Origin: Rhizonema sp. PD37
Lineage (GTDB): Bacteria; Cyanobacteriota; Cyanobacteriia; Cyanobacteriales; Nostocaceae
Assembly (NCBI GenBank): GCA_029379215.1
Contig: JAQYWO010000041.1
Location: 1 to 40,780 of the forward strand
DNA: 40,780 nt
Direction of reading: 5' to 3'
A model generated the notes under the pieces. The model saw only the letters and a program-made list of their open reading frames with translations, searched no databases and was not told the origin of the DNA. The position numbers and the translations under genes were made by a program. Shown here piece after piece: positions 33,078 through 40,780 of this stretch. Each line of letters opens with the position of its first letter. The stretch's first letter is position 1.

Positions 33078-35579
33078 TTAATAGTCTTGCACCACCCCAT
33101 TAACGACTGGTTTAACTTCAGAATTATCAGTGAATGGATTGGTTCCACCACTCCAGTTAAAGTCGTTGATTTGGAAGCTGATGCCACCCAATTGCAAATC
33201 AGGATTGTAGCGAAGGGTAATTCCATAAGTACGGCGGCTATATTCTACAATGTAGTCGGTGCTGATGCTTCGTCCGGTATCTAAGTTGATAGTTGCTTGA
33301 AAGCCCAAACGAAATGGGCCATAGATTTGCTGTACCAAGCCTGCCGTGAGGACTCTGTTATCTACAGAGCGATCAAACAAAAAAGGTGATAAGCCACTGT
33401 TGAAACCTTGGGAGTATCTAATATTAAAGGCGCTATAATCCAAAAAGTCTTTGGAGTCATGACCAAGTTGCCCTTCTAAACCAATGGTACCATTAAGGGT
33501 AGATTGGTTATCACCATTGCCATACAAACTCGTGACACCGGTAAGGGAGGCAACTCCGCGCAGGAAAGGAACCACTAGATTTGGCGTGTATCGCAATCCT
33601 TGTGTAGGGGTGGCGGGTAATGGTTTACCGCGCCATAAAAAAACGCCTCCGTCAATAGTGGCACTGGCTTGGATGCGACTTAGGGAAATGCGATCGTTTT
33701 GTCGGGTTGCAGAGAGTAAGTCTTGGCGATCTGTATTGGCGTTAATATACTGTGCTCCTCCTTGATATCTAAGGGTAAAGCCTGTAGTCCCTAAAGGAAT
33801 GATTGGAGAGGTAATGACACCGCCAATACTACTTTGAACTGTTTGATAACCAAGGGAACCATTGTAGAGGCGATCGCGGTAGCTTGATTCGAGTGTCACA
33901 ATGTAAGGGTTGACGGCGCTTAATCCCTGACGCAGGCGCAAACTTGCCCGCAGTAAGTCTGGCAGTCTATCCGAATCTAAAGTTGGTAAAACTGCATAAC
34001 CCTGGATCACCGTCTGCGGACTTAAGGCAGCATTAAGTCTTGTCTTTAAACCAAAAAGATCTGTTATCCCATTAGGGTTGCTAAATGCTTTCTGAACAAA
34101 GAACTGAGGTGTGACGCTAAGACGAACCGATCCTGTGTTTATCGGTTGGAAAGTACGTTGAATAAATATACCTCCCCGTTGCCCTGAATCATAGCCAACG
34201 GAAAATAGTGTAGGGCTGACATCACGTTGTCTACGATCAATGACTTGTTCATCTCGAGGGATGGGGACAGAGAAATTTTGGTCAAATACCAGACGCTGTC
34301 GTACTGTCTTCAGGCGATCTACTAATGGTGATTCTCTTGTGAGAGTTATTTTATCAGCACGTAACTCCAATTCTGGTGGAGAAAATGGATCGTTGGTGAT
34401 CCGAACATCTCGTGCCTGCCAGCCTTGAGGATAGAAATCAACATTTGCAGCTTCAAATCGTAGTCGCTTAATTTGTGCTCCCGGTTGATTGGGATTTCCT
34501 CTACGACCTACATTAACATTAACTCCTGCACGACCGTTTGCTTGCAGTGGCTGATCGGCGGCGATGCGATCGCTTAAAGGAACCAGTGATACTCCACCAG
34601 TTGTCAAATTAGGGGATGGATTTGTGTCGAAAGAGAAATCTCGTTGGGCTGAGAGTACATTAATCTCGCCTCTGCCACTTTGCAAATTGCCGCTATCTTG
34701 GATAAAGTTGTACGTAAAGCGTTGTCCGCGCAGTGTTTGATCGCCTCGCCTCAACACGATATTCCCATCTCCCACGGCAAACAAGTTGTCTAAACTAACT
34801 TGCAAGCGATCAGCATTCAAGACGGATCTATCATATCGGACGACGACATTACCAACTGCTGTGACAATTCGTCGCTGTGAGTCGTACTCCTGTCTATCGG
34901 CAATAACTTCAACAACTTTCGTTGTTTCTACGGCTGGAGTTGTTTTTGATGGTAAATTTTGTTGCCCTTGGTTACTAGGGGTGGGAAATGGCAATTGAGC
35001 TGTTTGGCTACGAGACTTGAAGACTATAGTAGAAGGAGTTGGCGGTTGATTTGTTTTGCTTTGAGAGTTGAATTCTACTGTCAGTGGTTGTGTTTGTCCA
35101 ACAGTGGGCGATTGCACAGTGTTCGGATCACTCTGCTCTCGTTTTTGAGCTAATTTTTCAACTAAGAGTTGCGCTTTGGAGTGAGATAAGCTTTTACTTT
35201 TCGTCAGAGTTGAAGTAACTTGCTTGCTGACATCAGGGTTGCTATCGCCTTCAACCTGCTCTATGGGATAACCGATTCCTAACCCATCGCCTAAAGAAGC
35301 CGCACTTTTAGCTGGAGTCAGTGGTGAAAATTCCGGTGGCAAAGTTTCTGGCTGACTGGGGATCGGCAGTGTTTCGGCAACAGTTAACTGATTTTTGTTT
35401 TGGCTATCTCCAGAAGTTCTAGGAGTTTCCTTTTGTTCCTCATTCTGTTTTTGCTGCGTCTTAATGTCAGTTTCTAAGCATGACACACAAGATAATCGTC
35501 CCAAGGAAAGGGGATAAGCAGCAGGTTGTGAATGTTCAAGAGAAGAAGATGTTGCAGGCGGCAGAACAGGTTGAAGCAT
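33078..35579 (-). CDS. DUF3769 protein, LptD/OstA-like outer-membrane assembly factor
   Basis: An 833-residue protein of the cyanobacterial DUF3769 family. The N-terminal 220 residues are low in complexity and Pro/Gln/Thr-rich. Residues about 222-300 form an OstA/LptA-like domain: VVEVIADRQEYDSQRRIVTA, VGNVVVRYDRSVLNADRLQV, LRRGDQTLRGQRFTYN. The remainder is rich in alternating strands (for example SSYRDRLYNGSLGYQTVQSS) and ends with FQINDFNWSGG, as expected for a beta-barrel. By analogy it would insert lipopolysaccharide into the outer membrane. No clear signal peptide is visible at the start at ATG 35579, so export or the start is uncertain. It stands alone, upstream of the IS remnant. Confidence 0.8.
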   Translation of the reverse strand: MLQPVLPPATSSSLEHSQPAAYPLSLGRLSCVSCLETDIKTQQKQNEEQKETPRTSGDSQNKNQLTVAETLPIPSQPETLPPEFSPLTPAKSAASLGDGLGIGYPIEQVEGDSNPDVSKQVTSTLTKSKSLSHSKAQLLVEKLAQKREQSDPNTVQSPTVGQTQPLTVEFNSQSKTNQPPTPSTIVFKSRSQTAQLPFPTPSNQGQQNLPSKTTPAVETTKVVEVIADRQEYDSQRRIVTAVGNVVVRYDRSVLNADRLQVSLDNLFAVGDGNIVLRRGDQTLRGQRFTYNFIQDSGNLQSGRGEINVLSAQRDFSFDTNPSPNLTTGGVSLVPLSDRIAADQPLQANGRAGVNVNVGRRGNPNQPGAQIKRLRFEAANVDFYPQGWQARDVRITNDPFSPPELELRADKITLTRESPLVDRLKTVRQRLVFDQNFSVPIPRDEQVIDRRQRDVSPTLFSVGYDSGQRGGIFIQRTFQPINTGSVRLSVTPQFFVQKAFSNPNGITDLFGLKTRLNAALSPQTVIQGYAVLPTLDSDRLPDLLRASLRLRQGLSAVNPYIVTLESSYRDRLYNGSLGYQTVQSSIGGVITSPIIPLGTTGFTLRYQGGAQYINANTDRQDLLSATRQNDRISLSRIQASATIDGGVFLWRGKPLPATPTQGLRYTPNLVVPFLRGVASLTGVTSLYGNGDNQSTLNGTIGLEGQLGHDSKDFLDYSAFNIRYSQGFNSGLSPFLFDRSVDNRVLTAGLVQQIYGPFRLGFQATINLDTGRSISTDYIVEYSRRTYGITLRYNPDLQLGGISFQINDFNWSGGTNPFTDNSEVKPVVNGVVQDY

Positions 35580-35618
35580 ATTTCAGCACAATCAAGCTAA
35601 CAAACAGCCAAATTAAAG

Positions 35619-35655
35619 AGTCGGAAGGATTAACTAGACATTTTGCCTTCCGACT
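35619..35655. repeat. Inverted repeat upstream of the DUF3769 gene
   Basis: Perfect 10-bp arms AGTCGGAAGG (35619-35628) and CCTTCCGACT (35646-35655) with a 17-base loop, 39 bases before ATG 35579 on the minus strand. It is placed in the leader, where it could regulate translation. Confidence 0.6.
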
Positions 35656-35827
35656 TTGCCTTCTGCCTAGTCTACTTTTAGCGCTTTCGCGCTGATCTCG
35701 TCTAGGGCTACTTGCTGCTTTGGAGGATATTTATCCGTGCTCTGACATTGGGGAGGAAATTATCAAACTCTGGTTAAAAGTCTATAATTCTCTACCTTTT
35801 AGCAGTTGCGGATAATTTACCGCTATT

Positions 35828-35944
35828 CTACTCCAGATCGCGACGACCGGGGTTGCGTGCGGGATCGCTTGACAAAAACCCAAAAACAAAAGTACCGACA
35901 AATAAAGCAACAACTACATAAACAATGATTTTTAAAGTCAGCAT
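35828..35944 (-). CDS. psbI: Photosystem II reaction centre protein I
   Basis: A 38-residue one-helix protein: [20 protein letters not shown], then [18 protein letters not shown]. It is the standard PsbI sequence, with the membrane helix at about 4-23 and the [14 protein letters not shown] tail on the cytoplasmic side. PsbI binds D1 early in photosystem II assembly and contacts CP43, stabilising the complex. It was read directly from the minus strand: ATG 35942-35944, stop 35828-35830. AAAGGAGA sits about eight bases upstream. A perfect palindrome lies 126 bases upstream of the start codon. The two other psb genes of the window are 17 kb away. Confidence 0.96.
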   Translation of the reverse strand: MLTLKIIVYVVVALFVGTFVFGFLSSDPARNPGRRDLE

Positions 35945-36069
35945 GGAAAAAATCTCCTTTGGCTATGGGTAGCTTAAAGTTTAAAAGATAACCTTTCTAT
36001 CTTACCGAAATCTCATCCCTTTTTTGGAGGTGAACTCGGGATTATAGAGGAGACATAAACAAGGAAATT

Positions 36070-36105
36070 AGGGGAATTAGAGAAAGATCTTTCTCTAATT
36101 CCCCT
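36070..36105. repeat. Perfect 36-bp palindrome
   Basis: All 18 base pairs match with no spacer, centred on GATC at 36086-36089; the left half is AGGGGAATTAGAGAAAGA. It extruded as a cruciform or transcribed as a hairpin would be very stable. It lies upstream of psbI. Function unknown. Confidence 0.95.
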
Positions 36106-36413
36106 CTCTCCTACTCCAGTCCTCTCTTGTATCTTTTATACCCGCTCCCCATTCCCCTTGTAATGGTTCCTTGAGAAAGCGGCTTTCCGTTACTATAGGT
36201 TTTCCGACTTGACTTGTAGATGTGCTAGGGCAGAAGTTTTGGACTTGTTAGTGTTCAGGACGTTAATGAGCCGTTGAGGTTTCCTGCTAGGACAGATTTT
36301 TTCTCAATCTGACACCGCTCCCTTCTAAACGCGGAGGAGGAAAATGTCTTTGAGTTTCCATATCCCTAATTACCGCTCATCAACTACCAACTATCACATA
36401 TGCCGCGCCAAGC

Positions 36414-36440
36414 ATTTTTACCAATTAAGCTGGTAAAAAT
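36414..36440. repeat. Inverted repeat past the RHH gene
   Basis: Perfect 10-bp arms ATTTTTACCA (36414-36423) and TGGTAAAAAT (36431-36440), loop of 7. It lies 25 bases beyond the stop of the minus-strand RHH gene. The position suits a terminator, but the 3' side carries A rather than T, so a plain palindromic element is equally likely. Confidence 0.55.
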
Positions 36441-36464
36441 AAACATAACTTTTATTGGCTCAAC

Positions 36465-36599
36465 TTACTTATCATATAAGGACTTAATAAAATCTCTTAA
36501 AACTTCTCCCATAGAAAGTTTAGTTTTTTCCGCATACTCTTTGAGTTTCTCATACTCCTGATCTGTCACCCAAAACTGAACCTTTTTTGTTCTTGACAT
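36465..36599 (-). CDS. Small ribbon-helix-helix (CopG-like) protein
   Basis: A 44-residue protein read directly from the sequence: MSRTKKVQFWVTDQEYEKLK, then EYAEKTKLSMGEVLRDFIKS, ending LYDK. The pattern of a short strand (KVQFWVT), a helix (DQEYEKLKEYAEKTK) and a second helix (SMGEVLRDFIKSLYD) is that of CopG/Arc/MetJ-type DNA-binding proteins and plasmid or toxin-antitoxin antitoxins. Dimers insert the strand into the major groove. ATG 36599 has an AGGAAT just upstream, and a perfect 7-bp dyad (TTACTCC/GGAGTAA) lies 10-30 bases before the start, so autorepression is likely. No toxin partner gene is visible beside it, so it is either an orphan antitoxin or a free-standing regulator. Confidence 0.78.
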   Translation of the reverse strand: MSRTKKVQFWVTDQEYEKLKEYAEKTKLSMGEVLRDFIKSLYDK

Positions 36600-37058
36600 A
36601 TTCCTACTTTTACTCCTATATTGGAGTAAGAAAAAGATGGATGATCAAAATCAAGTTGTTAGTAGGTTGAGCCAGTAAAACCTAGTACCGCTTGGCGTTT
36701 GTCAAAAGTCAACAGACGAAAATGTTATCTATCAAGGCTTTTGGATATTTGATATGTCTACTTATTTCTGCCTACCTATACTAGACATGTAAACAAGTTT
36801 AGAGCGGGCGTGAAGTATGTAGACTTGGATCGAACATATTGTGAAGACACGAAAAGTGAAACTTATCAACACTTGTCATTGGGTTGATGCATAATTCATT
36901 CCTCTTCATGCCTTGTTAACAACTAACTACTAACCATTAACAATTACTCAGCTACATTTGTGTTGATATATGCCAACTTGCTTATTAATAACAGCTAAAT
37001 ATGCATTTAATAAATGCAACAACTGCAGACTAAGAACAAATGAGCCTAAATGCCTCAA
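36600..37058. other. Intergenic region upstream of the RHH gene
   Basis: Beyond the operator-like dyad, this 459-base stretch is AT-rich with filler of the type CAACTAACTACTAACCATTAAC, common between nostocalean genes. No gene or RNA signature is visible. Confidence 0.5.
36610..36629. promoter_or_regulatory. Predicted operator of the RHH gene
   Basis: A perfect inverted repeat TTACTCC (36610-36616), spacer TATATT, GGAGTAA (36623-36629). It lies 10-30 bases upstream of the RHH start on the minus strand, where binding would block ribosome or polymerase access. RHH dimers usually bind such short dyads. Confidence 0.6.
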
Positions 37059-37904
37059 CTATTTCAAAACTTCTACTCTAGAATGGCGAACCAGTTGATG
37101 TTCTTTCCTCCAAGTTTGAGGAGGCATTGCATTGTGTTGGCGAAATTGGCGGGAGAAATGACAGGCATTTTGATATCCTAGTGCTGTCGCTATCTGTTCT
37201 ATTGTCCGGTTAGTATCTTGAAGTAAAGAACGTGCTGCTTGCATCCGGCGCTTGACAATCCAACCGTTTACTGTATCTCCTGTTTGCTTAGCAACTCTGT
37301 TAGTTAAATAGGCTGGTGAATAACCAACTGCCTCCGCCACATCACACAAAGTGATTCCTTGATCGAAATTGGCTTCAATAAAATCAAAAACTTGTTTGAG
37401 TTGTGGATGAGTGGGAAACATTGACTCAGGATCTGTTGAAACAGAACTTTCAGATGGCGTTTCTGAAAATTTCCGGCAGCAAGCGTCATACCAGTAATCG
37501 ACTAATGTAGATTGCTTTTCTAGTCGAGCGGCGATCGCCTTCAGCAGATTCTCAACAGTCGATGGTTTAGTGAGATAGTCATCTGCTCCTAATTCCATAC
37601 CTCTACGCAGATCTGCCATGCTACCACTTCCCGTCAGAAAAATAAAGGGAATAACAGCTGTGACGGGCTCTTGGCGCAGTACACTCAGAACTCCATAACC
37701 ATCCATATCCGGCATGGCGATATCGCAAATCACTAAGTCTGGAAGATGTTCTTGTGCTTGCTGGATACCGATTGTACCGTTTTCAGCACCTATACTAGAA
37801 AAACCTTCAGCTTCCAGACCTTCTAAAAAGAGGTTGCGGGTTATAGTATCATCTTCGATGACTAGAATTTTTTTCGACGATTCCTGCATCATTTTTAATC
37901 TCAT
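37059..37904 (-). CDS. Response regulator with AraC-type DNA-binding output domain
   Basis: A 281-residue two-component regulator. The receiver domain (about 11-125) shows the acid pair IEDD (17-19 region), phosphorylated aspartate in VICDIAMPDMDG (D61), TGSGS (T91) and YLTKPS (K113). A linker of about 45 residues leads to the AraC/XylS double helix-turn-helix (about 168-268): GITLCDVAEAVGYSPAYLTN and TIEQIATALGYQNACHFSRQ. Phosphorylation by the neighbouring kinase should change its DNA binding. It starts at ATG 37904; ATGs at 37892 and 37889 are also possible because there is no strong Shine-Dalgarno. It is 83 bases downstream of the histidine kinase on the same strand, and the two form a likely operon. 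Targets are unknown. Confidence 0.9.
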   Translation of the reverse strand: MRLKMMQESSKKILVIEDDTITRNLFLEGLEAEGFSSIGAENGTIGIQQAQEHLPDLVICDIAMPDMDGYGVLSVLRQEPVTAVIPFIFLTGSGSMADLRRGMELGADDYLTKPSTVENLLKAIAARLEKQSTLVDYWYDACCRKFSETPSESSVSTDPESMFPTHPQLKQVFDFIEANFDQGITLCDVAEAVGYSPAYLTNRVAKQTGDTVNGWIVKRRMQAARSLLQDTNRTIEQIATALGYQNACHFSRQFRQHNAMPPQTWRKEHQLVRHSRVEVLK

Positions 37905-37987
37905 GAATGTGAGGGAGCTGATCTGTTTGCTTAGTTCTTGGGTGTTATTTATGAGTTATCGGTCAAAATTTAAGACTTCTTCCGGTG

Positions 37988-39943
37988 CTACTTTGATGGG
38001 AGCTTAAGAGTAAAAGTCGTGCCTAAACCTACTTCACTTTCTACAATAATTTGACCACCATGTAATTCTACAAGAGTCTTCACGATTGATAGCCCCAGTC
38101 CAGTGCCTGGTATACTGTCAATATTACTTCCACGATAAAAAGGCTCAAATATCTGTTGTTGATCGACTACAGGAATTCCAATTCCTGTATCTTTAACCTG
38201 AAAAACTACATGTCCAGATTGACAAGAAATTTCAAGATCTACTTTGCTGTCTGCACATGAATACTTCATAGCATTTGAAAGCAAGTTTGTCAGGATGTGC
38301 TGTAGCAGTTTCGGATCTAGATAGACTGTTTTGCAGTTAGCCTGACTGACAAAATTGACTATTTTTTGGTTGCCATCAGCTAACTGTATCTGTGCTATGA
38401 TATCACGACAAAACTGATTCAGGTCGAGGGGTCTTGGGTCACACTTTAATTTAGCTGCTTCTGCTCTACCAAATAGCAGAATTTCATCAAGTAACTCACT
38501 AATTTGTTGGACAGATGCTTGGATCATATCGAGATAAGATCGGTTTTTCTCCTGAGTCCAATGATGAATGTGTCGCTTCAGTAAGTCAGCAGAGAATGAG
38601 ACAACGTTAAGCGGTGTGCGGAACTGGTGACATAGCATGGAGACAAAGCGTTCTCTGAGTTCGCTGAGTCTTTTCGCCTGATCGAGAGCTTGACGCAGTT
38701 CTAAATCCGCTTGTTTATAATCAGTGATATCAATCGCTGTAATCAGTTGAACTGGTTTTTTCGCGAAATCTAACACTCCATCAAGGATTTCCACAGTACA
38801 AGCCAACCACCGCTCCATTCCGTTTTTTGCAATAATTTGCATCTCCTGATATTCACAATAGCCTCCACCTCCATCTTGTTTGTGTACTTGCCTCAGCTTT
38901 CTGCTTTTAATAAGTTGGTTAATATCAAAGTCATTTAGCAATTCCGTTTGAGTGTAGCCAGTGAGAACCTCTGCTGCGGGATTTACATAACAAATATGTG
39001 CATTTTGGATAATAAAAATACTGGCATCTGTTGTTTCTGCTAAAATCCGAAATCTTGCCTCGTTCAGCTTAAGTGCTTCTTCTGTGCGTTTTGATTGCGT
39101 AATGTCCCAGATACTCCAAACTCTGCCAACAACTTTGTCATCAATCCGTTGCGGTTCTGAGTAGTGTGCAAGTATTCTGCCATCCTTTAACTCAATTAAA
39201 TCGTAGCTCTCGTAATTTGAGTTACTGGGCAAATCCCAAATAGCCTTGAGAAAAAGCTCTGAATCTTTAACTTGACTCAGGAAAAAGGCTTTGGCTAGAG
39301 CAGATGATTTTTTTGATATACCGATAGATCTAGGTATTTGCCACAGATCGACATATTTGCGATTGTAATAAAGTATTTCCCCTTCAAAACTTACTGCAAG
39401 TATGCCGTTAGCAGTAGATTCCAGAGTAGAACGAAGCATGCACAGAGACGTTGCTAGTTCATTTTCCGTTCTTTGATACTCCACAACTCCTTGCTGTAGA
39501 TTTACCTGAAGGCTTTCTATATACTGCTGGCGTACCTCTGTTCGCTCTTCAAGCTTTTCGCTCACAAAAACACAAGCTAACTCCGTACCTTGATCTTCAA
39601 CATACTTAATTTTGACTTCTACCGGAGAGTTCCAAGCTCCCTTTTTCTCATAATGAGACTTATAGGTGAGAAAACCTGAGCGCTTGAGACTTCGCCATTG
39701 TTCCAACCCATTATTTCGCCAATGAACATCTATGTCTTGCAGTTTTATTGAAAGTAATTCTTCACGAGAATACCCAAGCATGCTGCAAGTTGCATCATTC
39801 ACATATAAAATCTGCGAGTCTGCCCCTATGCAAAAAGCGGCATCGGCAATATTGTTAATTAAAAATTGAGCAAATTTCAATCCTTCCCACTGCAATGCTA
39901 ATTGAGTGTCAGATTCAATAAGTTCATATTTACCAATACTCAT
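37988..39943 (-). CDS. PAS-containing sensor histidine kinase
   Basis: A 651-residue soluble hybrid-less kinase. Three PAS domains occupy about 25-130, 170-285 and 295-410 (each with motifs such as YVNDATCSMLGYSREEL, YYNRKYVDLWQIPRS and YVNPAAEVLTGYTQTEL). The DHp domain carries FVSMLCHQFRTPLNVV (phosphorylated H439). The ATP-binding domain has LLSNAMKYS (N box), DTGIGIP (G1), FEPFYRG (F box) and GTGLGLSI (G2). No membrane helix is seen, so the signal is sensed in the cytoplasm, possibly via a PAS cofactor. The frame opens at ATG 39964, but ATG 39943 (MSIGKYELIES) has GGAGG just upstream and is preferred. It forms a pair with the AraC-type response regulator. The signal is unknown. Confidence 0.9.
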   Translation of the reverse strand: MSIGKYELIESDTQLALQWEGLKFAQFLINNIADAAFCIGADSQILYVNDATCSMLGYSREELLSIKLQDIDVHWRNNGLEQWRSLKRSGFLTYKSHYEKKGAWNSPVEVKIKYVEDQGTELACVFVSEKLEERTEVRQQYIESLQVNLQQGVVEYQRTENELATSLCMLRSTLESTANGILAVSFEGEILYYNRKYVDLWQIPRSIGISKKSSALAKAFFLSQVKDSELFLKAIWDLPSNSNYESYDLIELKDGRILAHYSEPQRIDDKVVGRVWSIWDITQSKRTEEALKLNEARFRILAETTDASIFIIQNAHICYVNPAAEVLTGYTQTELLNDFDINQLIKSRKLRQVHKQDGGGGYCEYQEMQIIAKNGMERWLACTVEILDGVLDFAKKPVQLITAIDITDYKQADLELRQALDQAKRLSELRERFVSMLCHQFRTPLNVVSFSADLLKRHIHHWTQEKNRSYLDMIQASVQQISELLDEILLFGRAEAAKLKCDPRPLDLNQFCRDIIAQIQLADGNQKIVNFVSQANCKTVYLDPKLLQHILTNLLSNAMKYSCADSKVDLEISCQSGHVVFQVKDTGIGIPVVDQQQIFEPFYRGSNIDSIPGTGLGLSIVKTLVELHGGQIIVESEVGLGTTFTLKLPSK

Positions 39944-39964
39944 TGCTCCTCCATGCCTTTCCAT

Positions 39965-40780
39965 AACTTGGCGAAATAAATAGCCATTCTCGGGCTTGTA
40001 CTCAAAATCTCAACTTCCTAATAAGGCTGTTAATTTGTTTGTCACTTACAATATTTACCAAAATTTTTAAGAAAATTAATATATCTTTACAAAATCTTTA
40101 AAAAAATAATTAGTGACAACTGCCGCTGATACTTAGTATTTTTTGTGACTATTATATTGTTAAAATACTGGGCTTATCGTCAAACAAAGTGCGTATATAA
40201 GCTAATTCTGGAAGTGTCAAAATTGCTACTTTGAGCCAAAAAACTATGAACAGCGAACTACTCTTAGAGGAAAGCTTCCGTAGTTCGTTCCATATTGATC
40301 CTCTATTCATTATTTTCACTGGTAGATGCATAGTATTCTAGAAACTGGATTTGTAGATTTGTACAGATATACAGTTAATTAGTATTTGCCTGCTTAAGAA
40401 AACCCCCAACTGACGCAATAAAACATGTACTTATCAAGTCTGTCTCTTGCGACTCACTTCCTCAGGAATTCTACTGTAGAAGACCAAATTTCTGTCAACT
40501 GCGTATTATATTTATGTAAAGTTATGTTAAGTCCGTAAATATTCTGACGCATCTACCTTAGGGAGTAGAATCACTGTAAGTAATATGGTAAACCGGAATA
40601 CAAATATTTGTACAACTAGTTGGCTTATACAGGCTCTATTCTTAAATGTTTAAGTAAATATAATTTCTAAAAATTCACAAGTTTGATGACGTTCTCTATT
40701 GAAAATAATTGCAGTATAAAAAGTTACTTTCAAAAATATCAACTATCAAAAGAAGTAGATTTATAGACTTGGTAAGATAG
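39965..40780. other. Long gene-free AT-rich region at the end of the window
   Basis: 816 bases upstream of the kinase with no frame of substance and no tRNA or rRNA signature. Poly-A/T tracts are frequent. It probably holds the promoter for the kinase operon and, at the far end, for the next gene beyond the window. Confidence 0.6.

Larger units (their letters stand above)
35945..36464. other. Intergenic region between psbI and the small RHH gene
   Basis: It holds the 36-bp palindrome (36070-36105) and a 10-bp inverted repeat (36414-36440), otherwise no gene. A 30-codon plus-strand frame at 36344-36436 with a strong Shine-Dalgarno is discussed under rejected items. Confidence 0.6.

Noticed and set aside
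36344..36436. 30-codon plus-strand frame with strong GGAGGAGG site
   Set aside because: It runs through filler-type repeat sequence (CATCAACTACCAACTATCAC) and one arm of the 36414-36440 inverted repeat, and shows no conserved features.
1..40780. tRNA, rRNA, tmRNA or other standard RNA genes
   Set aside because: No T-loop (GGTTCGAATCC-type) or other RNA gene signature was found in any intergenic region by eye; a covariance-model scan would be decisive.

Overview
The window is chromosomal DNA from a filamentous, probably heterocyst-forming (nostocalean) cyanobacterium. The evidence is three photosystem II genes (psbH, psbN, psbI), a cyanobacterial rpsU, a cyanobacterial DUF3769/LptD-like outer-membrane protein, a cyanobacterial two-partner-secretion exoprotein, many HIP1 octamers (GCGATCGC), and heptameric ATTTTAG/ATTTGGG short tandem repeats of the kind described from heterocystous cyanobacteria. 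The species cannot be named from the sequence alone.

Layout. 0.3-2.1 kb holds a glutamate-receptor-like ligand-gated channel, a frameshifted small bL12-like gene and a DUF2171 gene. 2.6-4.9 kb is a minus-strand pair: a class III aminotransferase followed by a DUF1338 (2-oxoadipate dioxygenase-type) enzyme. 5.3-11.2 kb is an accessory, defence-like block: a 1263-residue protein with a nuclease-like N-terminus and a STAND-like but P-loop-less middle, a 55-residue small protein, and an XRE-ImmA/IrrE metallopeptidase overlapping a PIN-domain gene. An aldehyde dehydrogenase follows at 11.4-12.9 kb, so the block lies between three enzymes that could form one lysine/2-aminoadipate route. 13.5-18.6 kb is mostly housekeeping: a CysQ-like phosphatase with a PfkB sugar kinase, rsmI, rpsU, pth, tatA and psbH, with psbN divergent from psbH. 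19.6-20.1 kb is a decayed ParDE-type toxin-antitoxin locus. 20.7-23.7 kb is a filamentous-haemagglutinin-like exoprotein, followed by about 0.7 kb of gene fragments. 24.4-27.5 kb is a GH38 alpha-mannosidase and 27.8-29.7 kb a 614-residue protein I do not recognise. 29.9-32.5 kb is a PAS/GAF histidine kinase broken by two stop codons and a frameshift, next to an IS4-like transposase remnant. 33.1-35.6 kb encodes the DUF3769 protein. Then come psbI, a 36-bp perfect palindrome, a 44-residue ribbon-helix-helix-like gene with a likely operator, and a histidine kinase-response regulator pair up to 39.9 kb. The last 0.8 kb shows no gene.

The strongest candidate for an under-described system is the 5.3-11.2 kb block. 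Other points of interest are the channel whose pore resembles animal glutamate receptors more than the potassium-selective bacterial type, and heptameric repeats that have become part of two coding sequences. Several loci (histidine kinase, toxin-antitoxin pair, L12-like gene, IS remnant, small fragments) are visibly decaying. Sequencing errors could mimic a single frameshift, but not easily the three lesions in the kinase.
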